NCBI GenBank assembly: GCA_945487985.1
Contig: CALYTX010000006.1
Location: forward strand, 1 to 19,228
Length of the DNA stretch: 19,228 bases
Source: an uncultured Verrucomicrobiota bacterium
GTDB lineage: Bacteria > Verrucomicrobiota > Kiritimatiellia > RFP12 > UBA1067
Reading direction: 5' to 3'
Position 1 is the first letter of the stretch, and every line of letters starts with the position of its first letter. The position numbers and the translations under genes were made by a program. Below, piece by piece: positions 6,789 to 13,487 of this stretch. The notes under the pieces were generated by a model. That model made no database searches. It was not told the DNA's origin and saw nothing but the letters and a program-made list of their open reading frames with translations.

Positions 6789-8207
6789 TTACTGATAGAA
6801 CGCCTTGATTCGGCGCGAAATATCGGTATTCTCGATAAAACCTACGAACCGCAGCGACTCGGGACCCTGGGACGTCGTCAATACTGGCATCGCCGTGTGC
6901 GCCCCAGAACTCCACCCAATACCCGCCTTGTGCGAAAGCACCAACCGACACTCGCCGCCAAGCAAATAGCGCTTCTCGCCGTCATAGTCGGGATTCTCGC
7001 CGATTTTGTGCTTGTACAGTTCGGCATCATGCGCGAAAGCCTTCTTAAGCCGCTCCACCTCGGCGGTTTTCAGCACCATCAGGTCTTTCCCGTCCTTGTT
7101 GGGAGAGTCGAATTTAAAGCCAAAAGCGTCGGCTATGATCGGCTTGACCTCTTCGAACGAGGGAGTACTGGAGGATTTTTTAAAGAAATCGCCCACACAC
7201 TTCTCAAAGCGATCAACACTCATTTTCTGTCTGGCAAGAACATCCAAATAAAGCGCATAACCAGTTCCAGCGAACCCCATCGACATTCCGCCAGTTTCAT
7301 GGTCGCCTGTCACCAGTACGAGCGTGTCAGGGTTCTTCGCCTGGAAGTCAAGCGCTACTTTCACCGCCTCGTCAAGCGCCAGCACATCCCGAAGATTCGT
7401 GGCCGCATCGTTGGCATGACCGGCCCAGTCGATACGCCCGCCTTCGACCATAAGAAAGAACCCTTCTTCGTTGTCGAGAACCTCAATCGCCTTGGCGGTC
7501 AATTCCGCAACTGTAGGTTGATTCGGATATTCGGCGGAATCAATTGCACCTTCCAGCGCTCCGTTGGTGAACCGGGTAAGGATTTTTCCGCAACCGGGCT
7601 TGAGGGACAGGAATTCCTTGCGCGTGCTAACTAACCGGTAGCCTTTCTTGCGCGCGTATTCGTAAGCGTCGCCACAAGCGGTATATTCCGCGTGGCGCTG
7701 CGACGTTTCCTTGCACACAGCGAGCCCCCCGCCGGCGAAGAAATCAAAGCCTGAATTCGCCAAATCGATAGCGATTCCATAAATATCATTGCGATTATTC
7801 CGGTGCGCATAGAAGCCAGCTGGAGTGGCGTGGGTTATCGTCACATTCGAACAAATTCCTACCTTCTTGCCCGCCTTCTGCGCAGCTACTGCGCAGGAAT
7901 AAACCGGCCGCCCCTCGGGGTCGACTCCGCAACGATGGTTCTTGGTTTTCTCGCCGCAAGCAATCGCAGTGGCGGCAGCGGCCGAATCAGTCACGAGCGA
8001 ATCAGCTGAGCAGGTGCGCGTGGTCGCAGAAATAGGCATCGCGTTCATCACCAATCCCTTGCCGCTGAGCTTGCGCGAAAACTCCTCAGCCACCATACGC
8101 TGGGGAACGCTCATTCCATCGCCAATAAACAAAATAATATTCTTAGGACCTTGCGCGAACACCATCGCGCCCCAAACAACCCCTGCTACGAACAATATGC
8201 TTTTCAT
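6789..8207 (-). CDS. Exported alkaline phosphatase (PhoA family)
   Basis: Metal-dependent phosphomonoesterase, expected in the periplasm or outside the cell. The 472-aa sequence has a signal peptide (about 1-18) and the family's metal and catalytic residues: LFIGDGMS (26-33, Asp30), VTDSAAAATA with nucleophile Ser75, THATPAGFYAH (125-135), VEGGRIDWAGHAND (254-267; Glu255, Asp260, His264), TGDHETGG (300-307) and the late SSGAHTAMPV with His437. His126 and Trp261 stand where E. coli PhoA has Asp153 and Lys328, the pattern seen in Thermotoga-type enzymes. Residues 315-420 form a long helical insert before the last metal ligand. The ATG at 8207 is required for the signal peptide, yet there is no ribosome binding site; a TATAAT box ends six bases before it. 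It leads the phosphatase/YibE-F/GH123 unit. Confidence 0.95.
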   Translation of the reverse strand: MKSILFVAGVVWGAMVFAQGPKNIILFIGDGMSVPQRMVAEEFSRKLSGKGLVMNAMPISATTRTCSADSLVTDSAAAATAIACGEKTKNHRCGVDPEGRPVYSCAVAAQKAGKKVGICSNVTITHATPAGFYAHRNNRNDIYGIAIDLANSGFDFFAGGGLAVCKETSQRHAEYTACGDAYEYARKKGYRLVSTRKEFLSLKPGCGKILTRFTNGALEGAIDSAEYPNQPTVAELTAKAIEVLDNEEGFFLMVEGGRIDWAGHANDAATNLRDVLALDEAVKVALDFQAKNPDTLVLVTGDHETGGMSMGFAGTGYALYLDVLARQKMSVDRFEKCVGDFFKKSSSTPSFEEVKPIIADAFGFKFDSPNKDGKDLMVLKTAEVERLKKAFAHDAELYKHKIGENPDYDGEKRYLLGGECRLVLSHKAGIGWSSGAHTAMPVLTTSQGPESLRFVGFIENTDISRRIKAFYQ

Positions 8208-8213
8208 GCTTTT

Positions 8214-8222
8214 ATTATATCA
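8214..8222 (-). promoter_or_regulatory. Extended -10 promoter giving a probably leaderless phosphatase mRNA
   Basis: The minus strand reads TGATATAAT, a perfect extended -10. CTGGCA at 8238-8243 matches four of six -35 positions with an 18-base spacer. Only six bases separate TATAAT from the ATG at 8207, so the expected transcription start is at or next to the A of that ATG. Confidence 0.72.
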
Positions 8223-8227
8223 GACTT

Positions 8228-8255
8228 CGCCCCATAATGCCAGAACGCCCATAAT
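8228..8255 (-). repeat. Direct repeat pair overlapping the phosphatase promoter
   Basis: Minus-strand ATTATGGGCG (8246-8255) recurs as ATTATGGGGCG (8228-8238), about 17 bases apart. The copy nearer the gene sits in the -10/-35 spacer and touches the -35; the other is just upstream. This is a plausible regulator binding site, though the spacing differs from the 11-base Pho box repeat. No regulator is encoded nearby. Confidence 0.45.
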
Positions 8256-8263
8256 TTACGTAC

Positions 8264-9832
8264 TCAAGACCGGCAAGGCACAAAATCAAGACGGCGCTGC
8301 TTGAAATCGACCCCCGCGACATGCACCTTCATCCGGTCACCGACACGCCAGGAACGTCCGCCGCGGGCACTGAGCACATGATTCGTTTCGTCGAAACTCA
8401 CGAACGACGGCGCCAGCACGCTGATGTGCACAAGACCCGAAACAGCGATTTCCGGAATCTCGACAAAACATCCAAACGGCGTACACTTCGAGACCACGGC
8501 ATCATATTCGACTATCTGCCGCGACGAAAGCTGCGCCTCGAGCAGACGGTATTTCTTGATTTCCACAAGCGCACGCTCGGCTTCGGCGGCAGCCTGCTCG
8601 CATTCCGTGGCATGGAGTGCCCAGCGCGAAAGTTCTTGCGCCGGACGCCGCGCCAACGCGGGCTTGACCAGATAATCCGCCAATTGCCGGTGGAGCGTCA
8701 AATCCGGATAGCGCCTGATTGGCGAGGTGAAATGAGCGTAGTAGCGCTTGGCCAGCCCAAAATGCCCAATCGAACGTGCGTCGTAAACCGCTTTTTTCAT
8801 CGAGCGCAGAATCATCACCGAAATCGTGGGGTACAACGGATGACTCTTGATTTGGCGCAGGAATCGCTCGAACACCTTGGGCTTGCTCAAATCGCCCGTC
8901 TTCACGCCGAGCCCGAGCAGATCGGCTCGCAGCATCTCAAGCTTCTCAAGGTCGGGGGATTCGTGCAAACGAGCCAGAATCTTAATACCCTTCGTCCACA
9001 GCTCGCGAGCTACGGCCTCGTTGGCCGCCACCATGCACTCCTCGATCATCTGATGCGACTCGTCGTAGGGACGCGTCACTATGCCCGTCATCTCGCCTTC
9101 GCCGTCCAGCAAAACTTCCGCCTCGGGAACTTCGAGATCAAGTGCGCCAGCGGCGAAACGCCTTGAACGCAACTGAGCCGCAAGCCGAGCGATTTCGCGG
9201 ACAATTCTGCCATTCCGCGGCGAAACTCCCGCCGGAGGCCGCCCGCCAGCGATGATCGCCATCGTCTGCTCGTAAGTCAATCGCGCCTTGGAACAGATGA
9301 TGGATTTGGTAAATTCGCTCTTAATCATCCGGCCGCCTTCGTCGAAGGTCATAAAGACCGAAAAAGCCAACCGCGGTTCGCCGGGAACGAGCGAGCACAC
9401 TCCATTGGAAAGCTCTTCCGGAAGCATGGGAACAACTCGGTCGGCCAGGTACACACTCGTCGAACGCCGGAAGGCCTCGCGGTCGAGCGCGCTACCGCTC
9501 TTGACGAAATGAGCAACATCGGCAATGTGCACGCCCAGTACGCGATTGCCGCCGCGATCCGTCTCAAGGCTCAAAGCATCGTCGTAATCGCGCGCCGTTT
9601 CCGGGTCGCAGGTAAAAATGAATTTCTTGCGCAAATCCACTCGGCCGGGATTACCCGGCGAGGGCTTCGTGGGACGAATATCGTTGAGCGCGGCCGCCGC
9701 GCGTCGGGCGTCGGCAAGCACGGCTTTGGGGAATTTGCCCGCCAAGCCGTAGAATCGCATCACTTGAGCCGTGTCCTCGCGGGCGGTCTTGCCCGGCGCG
9801 GGAAACGGCATCTGGTTGTCATTCGTCTGCAT
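8264..9832 (-). CDS. RNase II/R-family 3'-5' exoribonuclease, short form without cold-shock domains
   Basis: Processive 3'-5' exoribonuclease for RNA turnover. The 522-aa protein contains the RNB catalytic domain from about residue 64: FTCDPETARDYDDAL gives the four metal-binding Asp (76, 82, 84, 85) in the family pattern D-x5-D-x-D-D, VHIADVAHFV (101-110), DRVVPMLPEELSNGVCSL (131-148) and HFTSPIRRYPDL (367-378). A C-terminal S1 RNA-binding domain covers about 442-518. E. coli RNase R is 813 aa and RNase II 644 aa, each with N-terminal cold-shock domains. Here only about 63 residues precede the catalytic domain, so those RNA-clamp domains and the Lys-rich tail are missing. ATG at 9832 is preceded by AGGCGAG, and a TGTTATAAT promoter lies 14 bases upstream; ATG at 9811 is a less likely start. 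It appears to be transcribed on its own. Confidence 0.92.
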   Translation of the reverse strand: MQTNDNQMPFPAPGKTAREDTAQVMRFYGLAGKFPKAVLADARRAAAALNDIRPTKPSPGNPGRVDLRKKFIFTCDPETARDYDDALSLETDRGGNRVLGVHIADVAHFVKSGSALDREAFRRSTSVYLADRVVPMLPEELSNGVCSLVPGEPRLAFSVFMTFDEGGRMIKSEFTKSIICSKARLTYEQTMAIIAGGRPPAGVSPRNGRIVREIARLAAQLRSRRFAAGALDLEVPEAEVLLDGEGEMTGIVTRPYDESHQMIEECMVAANEAVARELWTKGIKILARLHESPDLEKLEMLRADLLGLGVKTGDLSKPKVFERFLRQIKSHPLYPTISVMILRSMKKAVYDARSIGHFGLAKRYYAHFTSPIRRYPDLTLHRQLADYLVKPALARRPAQELSRWALHATECEQAAAEAERALVEIKKYRLLEAQLSSRQIVEYDAVVSKCTPFGCFVEIPEIAVSGLVHISVLAPSFVSFDETNHVLSARGGRSWRVGDRMKVHVAGVDFKQRRLDFVPCRS

Positions 9833-9846
9833 ACTCGCCTATGAAG

Positions 9847-9855
9847 ATTATAACA
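9847..9855 (-). promoter_or_regulatory. Extended -10 promoter for the exoribonuclease gene
   Basis: The minus strand reads TGTTATAAT, with no good -35. Predicted start is near 9840, leaving a leader of only about eight bases (AGGCGAGT). The -10 is half of a small inverted repeat (attat-aac-ataat, 9847-9859). It lies in the 47-base gap after recR. Confidence 0.65.
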
Positions 9856-9879
9856 TAATCGCCGATTGACGCGGAAAAA

Positions 9880-10479
9880 TCATTGGTCGACCCTGGCGGC
9901 GATTGCCCGCCGCAACGTAAGCGGGTCGGAATAGGCAACGCCTGAATCGGCCGGCAGCCCGAATGCAAGGCGCGTTATCCGCACTCCGGTTCCCTTCAGC
10001 AGCTCGGCGATGTAGCCGGCTGTCGCATCGCCATCCATATCGGTAGACAACGCCAGCAGCACTTCACCGATACCTTCGCGCGCAACCCGATCCGCCAGCT
10101 CCCGAAGGCGCAACCTCTCCGGACCCGAGCGATGCTGAACCGACAGCTTGCCGCCAAGAGCGTGGTAGCGCCCCGCAAATGCACCAGATGCTTCAATCTG
10201 GACGATATCGGCAGGCTCCTCCACGACGCACACAATCGTCCCGTCACGCATAGGATCAGCGCAAACGGCACAAGGATCGCAATCAGCGGTTGTAAATGCA
10301 CCGCAGCGCGAACAGCAGCAAACTTGCGTGCGCGCCGCGTCGAGGGCATCCAGAAGCGGATCGAGCAGCCGCGCCTGCTCGCGCACGAGCGCCAGTGCGG
10401 CGCGAGCGGCCGACCGCCGCCCCAGACCCGGCAGTTTGGCGAGTGCTTTCTCGAGCTCGGCAATCGGCTTGATAACCAC
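9880..10479 (-). CDS. recR: RecR recombination mediator
   Basis: RecR works with RecO (and RecF) to load RecA on gapped single-stranded DNA. The 199-aa protein has the N-terminal helix-hairpin-helix KLPGLGRRSAARAA (15-28), a four-Cys zinc site (Cys56, Cys59, Cys70, Cys73), and a Toprim domain with CVVEEPADIVQIE (84-96), GRYHALGGKLS (103-113) and TDMDGDATAGYIAELLK (146-162), ending with RLAFGLPADSGVAYSDPLTL. Length is normal for the family. The start is a GTG at 10479, 11 bases after the ybaB stop, with no clear binding site, so translation is probably coupled to ybaB. The ybaB-recR pairing is very common; dnaX, its usual upstream partner, is absent here and purC takes that position. Confidence 0.96.
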   Translation of the reverse strand: MVIKPIAELEKALAKLPGLGRRSAARAALALVREQARLLDPLLDALDAARTQVCCCSRCGAFTTADCDPCAVCADPMRDGTIVCVVEEPADIVQIEASGAFAGRYHALGGKLSVQHRSGPERLRLRELADRVAREGIGEVLLALSTDMDGDATAGYIAELLKGTGVRITRLAFGLPADSGVAYSDPLTLRRAIAARVDQ

Positions 10480-10490
10480 TGGCAGAAGAA

Positions 10491-10808
10491 TTACTTTCCG
10501 AACAATCCGCCCATGCCGCCGGCCTGCATCTGTCTAGCCATTTCAGCCTGGACGGTATCCTTCGCCTTCTTGAGAGCCCCGTTGACGACGTTGAGCAGCA
10601 TCGTCTCGAAACGGGCGGGTTTACCGGCTTTAACCTCGTCGTAAGCTTCAGGCGCAAAGGCAATAGATGCGATTGTCATGTCGCCCCGGGCCGTGCAGGT
10701 GATGCCGCCGTTGGAATATTCAACGGATATTTTCTGGATTTCGTTCTGAATGCGCTTAGCCTCCGAACGCATTTGCATAGCCTGCTTGATATTGTCAATC
10801 ATTCCCAT
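10491..10808 (-). CDS. ybaB: YbaB/EbfC-family nucleoid-associated protein
   Basis: Small DNA-binding protein that forms dimers with a tweezer-like shape and is usually encoded beside recR. The 105 residues show the expected layout: an N-terminal amphipathic helix (MIDNIKQAMQMRSEAKRIQNEIQ), a beta strand pair (VEYSNGGITCTARGDMTIASIAF, about 29-51) and a C-terminal helix (LNVVNGALKKAKDTVQAEMARQM) with a Gly-Met-rich tail. The start ATG at 10808 follows AAAGGA with nine bases between; ATG at 10802 gives the same protein less two residues. A GC hairpin lies in the leader. recR begins 11 bases downstream. Confidence 0.93.
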   Translation of the reverse strand: MGMIDNIKQAMQMRSEAKRIQNEIQKISVEYSNGGITCTARGDMTIASIAFAPEAYDEVKAGKPARFETMLLNVVNGALKKAKDTVQAEMARQMQAGGMGGLFGK

Positions 10809-10835
10809 GTGTACAGTTCCTTTCTTGCCGTCACC

Positions 10836-10854
10836 CCGCCGCCAAGCGCGGCGG
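10836..10854 (-). other. GC-rich hairpin in the ybaB-recR leader
   Basis: Arms 10836-10842 and 10848-10854 form a seven-pair all-GC stem with a five-base loop, between the purC stop and the ybaB binding site. On the minus strand it is not followed by a T-run, so it is not a classic terminator; it could be a processing site or mRNA-stabilising end. The T-run is on the other side and would suit the plus strand, where no gene is seen. A TATAAA box (10863-10868) just upstream could put the hairpin in a separate ybaB leader, but its -35 is poor. Confidence 0.45.
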
Positions 10855-10870
10855 AATGCATTTTTATAAT

Positions 10871-11773
10871 TCAGCCGCCAATCTTGGTGCCGCTCAAATC
10901 CTCATACGCCTTAAGATATATTTCACGCGTGCGCGCGATAACATCGTCCGGAAGGACTGGACCCGGCGGCTGGTGGTTGAAATTGATCGAATCGAGCCAA
11001 TCGCGGACATACTGCTTGTCGAGCGAGGGCGGATTGCGTCCAACCTCATAGCTCGCCTCGGGCCAGAAACGCGAGGAATCAGGCGTTAGCACCTCGTCGG
11101 CCAGGATCAACGAACCGTCCTCATCGATGCCGAACTCGAATTTCGTATCGGCGATGATAATGCCGTGGCTGGCAGCGTAATCGGCCGCGCGCTGATAGAG
11201 GTCGATGGTGGTATCCTTGAGCAGTTGCGCCGTGCGCTCCCCCACAAGACTGGCAGTCTGGGCGAAATTGATGGGCTCATCGTGGTCGCCGATGGCAGCC
11301 TTCGTGGTGGGGGTAAAGAGAACCTCGTCGAGCTTCGACGCATTAAGGTATCCGGCACGGAGCTTTTCGCCATTGACCGTCTGCGAAGCGCAGTACTCCT
11401 TCCATCCCGAACCGGTAAGATAGCCGCGCGCAATGCATTCAACCTCGACCATCTTCACTTTCTTCACCAACATGGAACGGTCTTTGAGGTCGTTACGGTA
11501 AGGCCGCAGAATTTCTGGGTATTCGTCAACATCGGCCGTGACCAGATGGTTCTTCATTCCGAAGAAATCCATCCAGAAAAGCGACAGCTTGTTGAGCACC
11601 TTGCCCTTGTCAGGCACCCCGCAGGGCAGAATTACATCGAAAGCGCTGATGCGGTCGGTGACGACCATCAGCAGTTTGTCGCCCAGATCGAAAACATCGC
11701 GCACCTTCCCGCTTTTCCGCGGCAGTTCCGGAATGACGCAATCGAGCAGCGCATGGTTCTTGTCGTATTTCAT
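10871..11773 (-). CDS. purC: SAICAR synthase (PurC), 300-aa type
   Basis: ATP-dependent ligase joining aspartate to CAIR in de novo purine synthesis, cytoplasmic. The 300-aa sequence has GKVRDVFDLGDKLLMVVTDRISAFD (22-46), the family signature VECIARGYLTGSGWKEY (111-127), IADTKFEFG (207-215) and LADEVLTPDSSRFW (224-237). The length and the C-terminal PPSLDKQYVRDWL segment match the longer SAICAR synthase form found in yeast and many bacteria, not the 237-aa E. coli form. The frame continues to a GTG at 11788, but the ATG at 11773 has AAAGGA six bases upstream and begins where homologues begin. It lies 28 bases after the DUF4340 gene and is probably co-transcribed with it. No purine riboswitch or other leader element is visible in that gap. 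Confidence 0.96.
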   Translation of the reverse strand: MKYDKNHALLDCVIPELPRKSGKVRDVFDLGDKLLMVVTDRISAFDVILPCGVPDKGKVLNKLSLFWMDFFGMKNHLVTADVDEYPEILRPYRNDLKDRSMLVKKVKMVEVECIARGYLTGSGWKEYCASQTVNGEKLRAGYLNASKLDEVLFTPTTKAAIGDHDEPINFAQTASLVGERTAQLLKDTTIDLYQRAADYAASHGIIIADTKFEFGIDEDGSLILADEVLTPDSSRFWPEASYEVGRNPPSLDKQYVRDWLDSINFNHQPPGPVLPDDVIARTREIYLKAYEDLSGTKIGG

Positions 11774-11801
11774 CGCAGTTCCTTTCACTTTGAAGACTAA
11801 T

Positions 11802-13487
11802 TCATTCTGCCACCAGCGGCGTCTGTAGCCGACGGAGCGTTTCGGTGGGAATCACAAAAACAGCATCGGTCGCCCCAATCGTCGCGAAGCGTCCACCCTG
11901 CGCTTCGTCGCCGACGAGTATGTTGCGCCTCACAGCGCCGTCGCCGGCTGGATCGACGGCGATAGACAACTGCGGCGTCTCCAGTCCGTAGGCGCGCAAA
12001 TCCGCTGCGGAAACCTTGAGTTTGACAATCCAGTCGGCCCTGAGCGGATGCAACGCAGCCAGCAGGGTTTCAACCGCCGCGGCATCGGCCTTGCCGGGAA
12101 CGGGAGACGATTCGACATTCCAGGCACGGCGGTCTTTATCGTAAACCACGGCTGTCGGCGACGAAGGTGCCTGCCAGACAACTATGCGGCGCACGCCAAC
12201 TGGGTCGATGTCAATGATCTGGCGGCTGCGCAGATTCTCCAGACGCATCCCGCGCAGCAGCGATTCGCGCGATACGCTCACCGGCTGGGAATTGGTGGAA
12301 ATAGAAATCTGCACACCACCCTCCACGATGTCCGCGGCGGTAAGCTCGCCTATGCGCTTGAGCAGCGCGGCAACGCTCTTCGCCTCAGTCTCGGCGACCA
12401 CCGGTGCGTCGAGCCGCCAACCGCCGGCGGCGTCCTTCGCGAGCAAGTAGTTGGCCGAGCGGTCGGTGACCGAAACACGCGCAACCGAATCCATCCCAAC
12501 CGGGAAAAGCCGCGTGTCGGTGAAGCAGGAAATATCCTCCATGGCAAGATCTTTCACCTTGCCGTCGACAGTCACCACCGCGCCGCCATTCTCGACCAGC
12601 GCATAGACAAGGCCGTCCTTGGCCTCCTTGCCAAACGCTGCCTGCCGGTCGATGCCATCGGCGCATTTGAGCGTGACCGCAACGGCACTCTCGGGATCGA
12701 GACCATAACCGGCAAGCAGTGCCGACGACATCGAAGATCCCTCGTTGCCAGATCCAGTGGGCCAGATGAAATCAATCGCCGTGGCCGAGACGATGCTCCG
12801 CAGCAGCCTTCTCACCCTCGTTGGCGAAGCAGACGCCGCCTTCGGTTGCACGATAAGCCAGTTCTCGCCTTCCCGCGCCAGACGCAGAAACGAACCGGCT
12901 CCACGCTTGAGATCGACCGTCTGCACCAGCTCCTCGCCGACATCGAAAATCTCGCGCCGGCGAAATCCGTCCACCGGCAAATCAACGGCGGCGAAAACGT
13001 TCGATGCGACTACGTACACCGCGTTCTCTCCGCCGACCGCGGCGTAAACGCCCTCACCAGTCGGGGTGGACGAGCCAAAAAAGATCTCCTCTATCGTTCC
13101 TGGGGACGATATCAACAGCCGAATCGACGGCTGCTCCAGCCCGAAATCGCCGCGTCCCATGCCGAGCCGCAGCAATTCCTGGTCGCTGGCGCTCTCCTCG
13201 ATGCCGAAAAGCGCCAGCGCGTCGAGCAGCTTCATCACCACCCGCTCGTCGACAGTCGACCTGTAAGGCTCGACCTGACGCCAGCCATCGAAGCGCGCAA
13301 GTGCCAAATCGGATCGACCGGGACGCGATACGACTATGCGCTGCACGCTACCGGGCTCGGCAGAAAGCAAATGTGCACGCTGCACGAGCTGCGCACCCAC
13401 ACCGCCATTGTATGAAAGCAGCACATGCCCCAAGGCCGCCGCGGCAATTGCTATCGAAAGCCAGATTATCGCGTTGCGATTGCTCAT
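11802..13487 (-). CDS. DUF4340 protein with a repeated domain, partner of the GldG-type transporter
   Basis: The 561-aa protein has one N-terminal membrane anchor (about 7-25) and an otherwise soluble, probably periplasmic part. DUF4340 proteins are typically encoded next to GldG-type ABC transporters; their role is not defined. Four similar modules are visible, each starting with a Trp (69, 210, 357, 456) and followed by a polar stretch and an LL-rich helix such as VMKLLDAL, VRRLLRSI, VAALLKRI, VETLLAAL. In three of them a YGL/FGL-x-P-type strand follows (115, 261, 500), and the first, second and fourth continue into a beta segment resembling FFGSSTPTGEGVYAAV or LVGDEAQGGRFATI. The start ATG overlaps the stop of the upstream permease gene by four bases, so the two are translationally coupled. 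It probably acts with that permease and the ATPase at the inner membrane. Confidence 0.85.
   Translation of the reverse strand: MSNRNAIIWLSIAIAAAALGHVLLSYNGGVGAQLVQRAHLLSAEPGSVQRIVVSRPGRSDLALARFDGWRQVEPYRSTVDERVVMKLLDALALFGIEESASDQELLRLGMGRGDFGLEQPSIRLLISSPGTIEEIFFGSSTPTGEGVYAAVGGENAVYVVASNVFAAVDLPVDGFRRREIFDVGEELVQTVDLKRGAGSFLRLAREGENWLIVQPKAASASPTRVRRLLRSIVSATAIDFIWPTGSGNEGSSMSSALLAGYGLDPESAVAVTLKCADGIDRQAAFGKEAKDGLVYALVENGGAVVTVDGKVKDLAMEDISCFTDTRLFPVGMDSVARVSVTDRSANYLLAKDAAGGWRLDAPVVAETEAKSVAALLKRIGELTAADIVEGGVQISISTNSQPVSVSRESLLRGMRLENLRSRQIIDIDPVGVRRIVVWQAPSSPTAVVYDKDRRAWNVESSPVPGKADAAAVETLLAALHPLRADWIVKLKVSAADLRAYGLETPQLSIAVDPAGDGAVRRNILVGDEAQGGRFATIGATDAVFVIPTETLRRLQTPLVAE

Noticed and set aside
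9641..9660. GCCGGG-ATTA-CCCGGC inverted repeat in the exoribonuclease gene.
   Set aside because: Six pairs of GC-rich sequence inside coding DNA is within chance expectation and nothing nearby suggests a role.
10836..10867. Plus-strand terminator formed by the GC hairpin followed by a T-run.
   Set aside because: No plus-strand gene ends there, so it has nothing to terminate; the T-run is more likely part of an A-rich promoter or spacer for ybaB.
12048..13415. A long open frame on the plus strand (455 codons), antisense to the DUF4340 gene.
   Set aside because: Its product is Arg/His-rich with no recognisable domain, and it mirrors a well-supported minus-strand gene. High GC produces such mirror frames.
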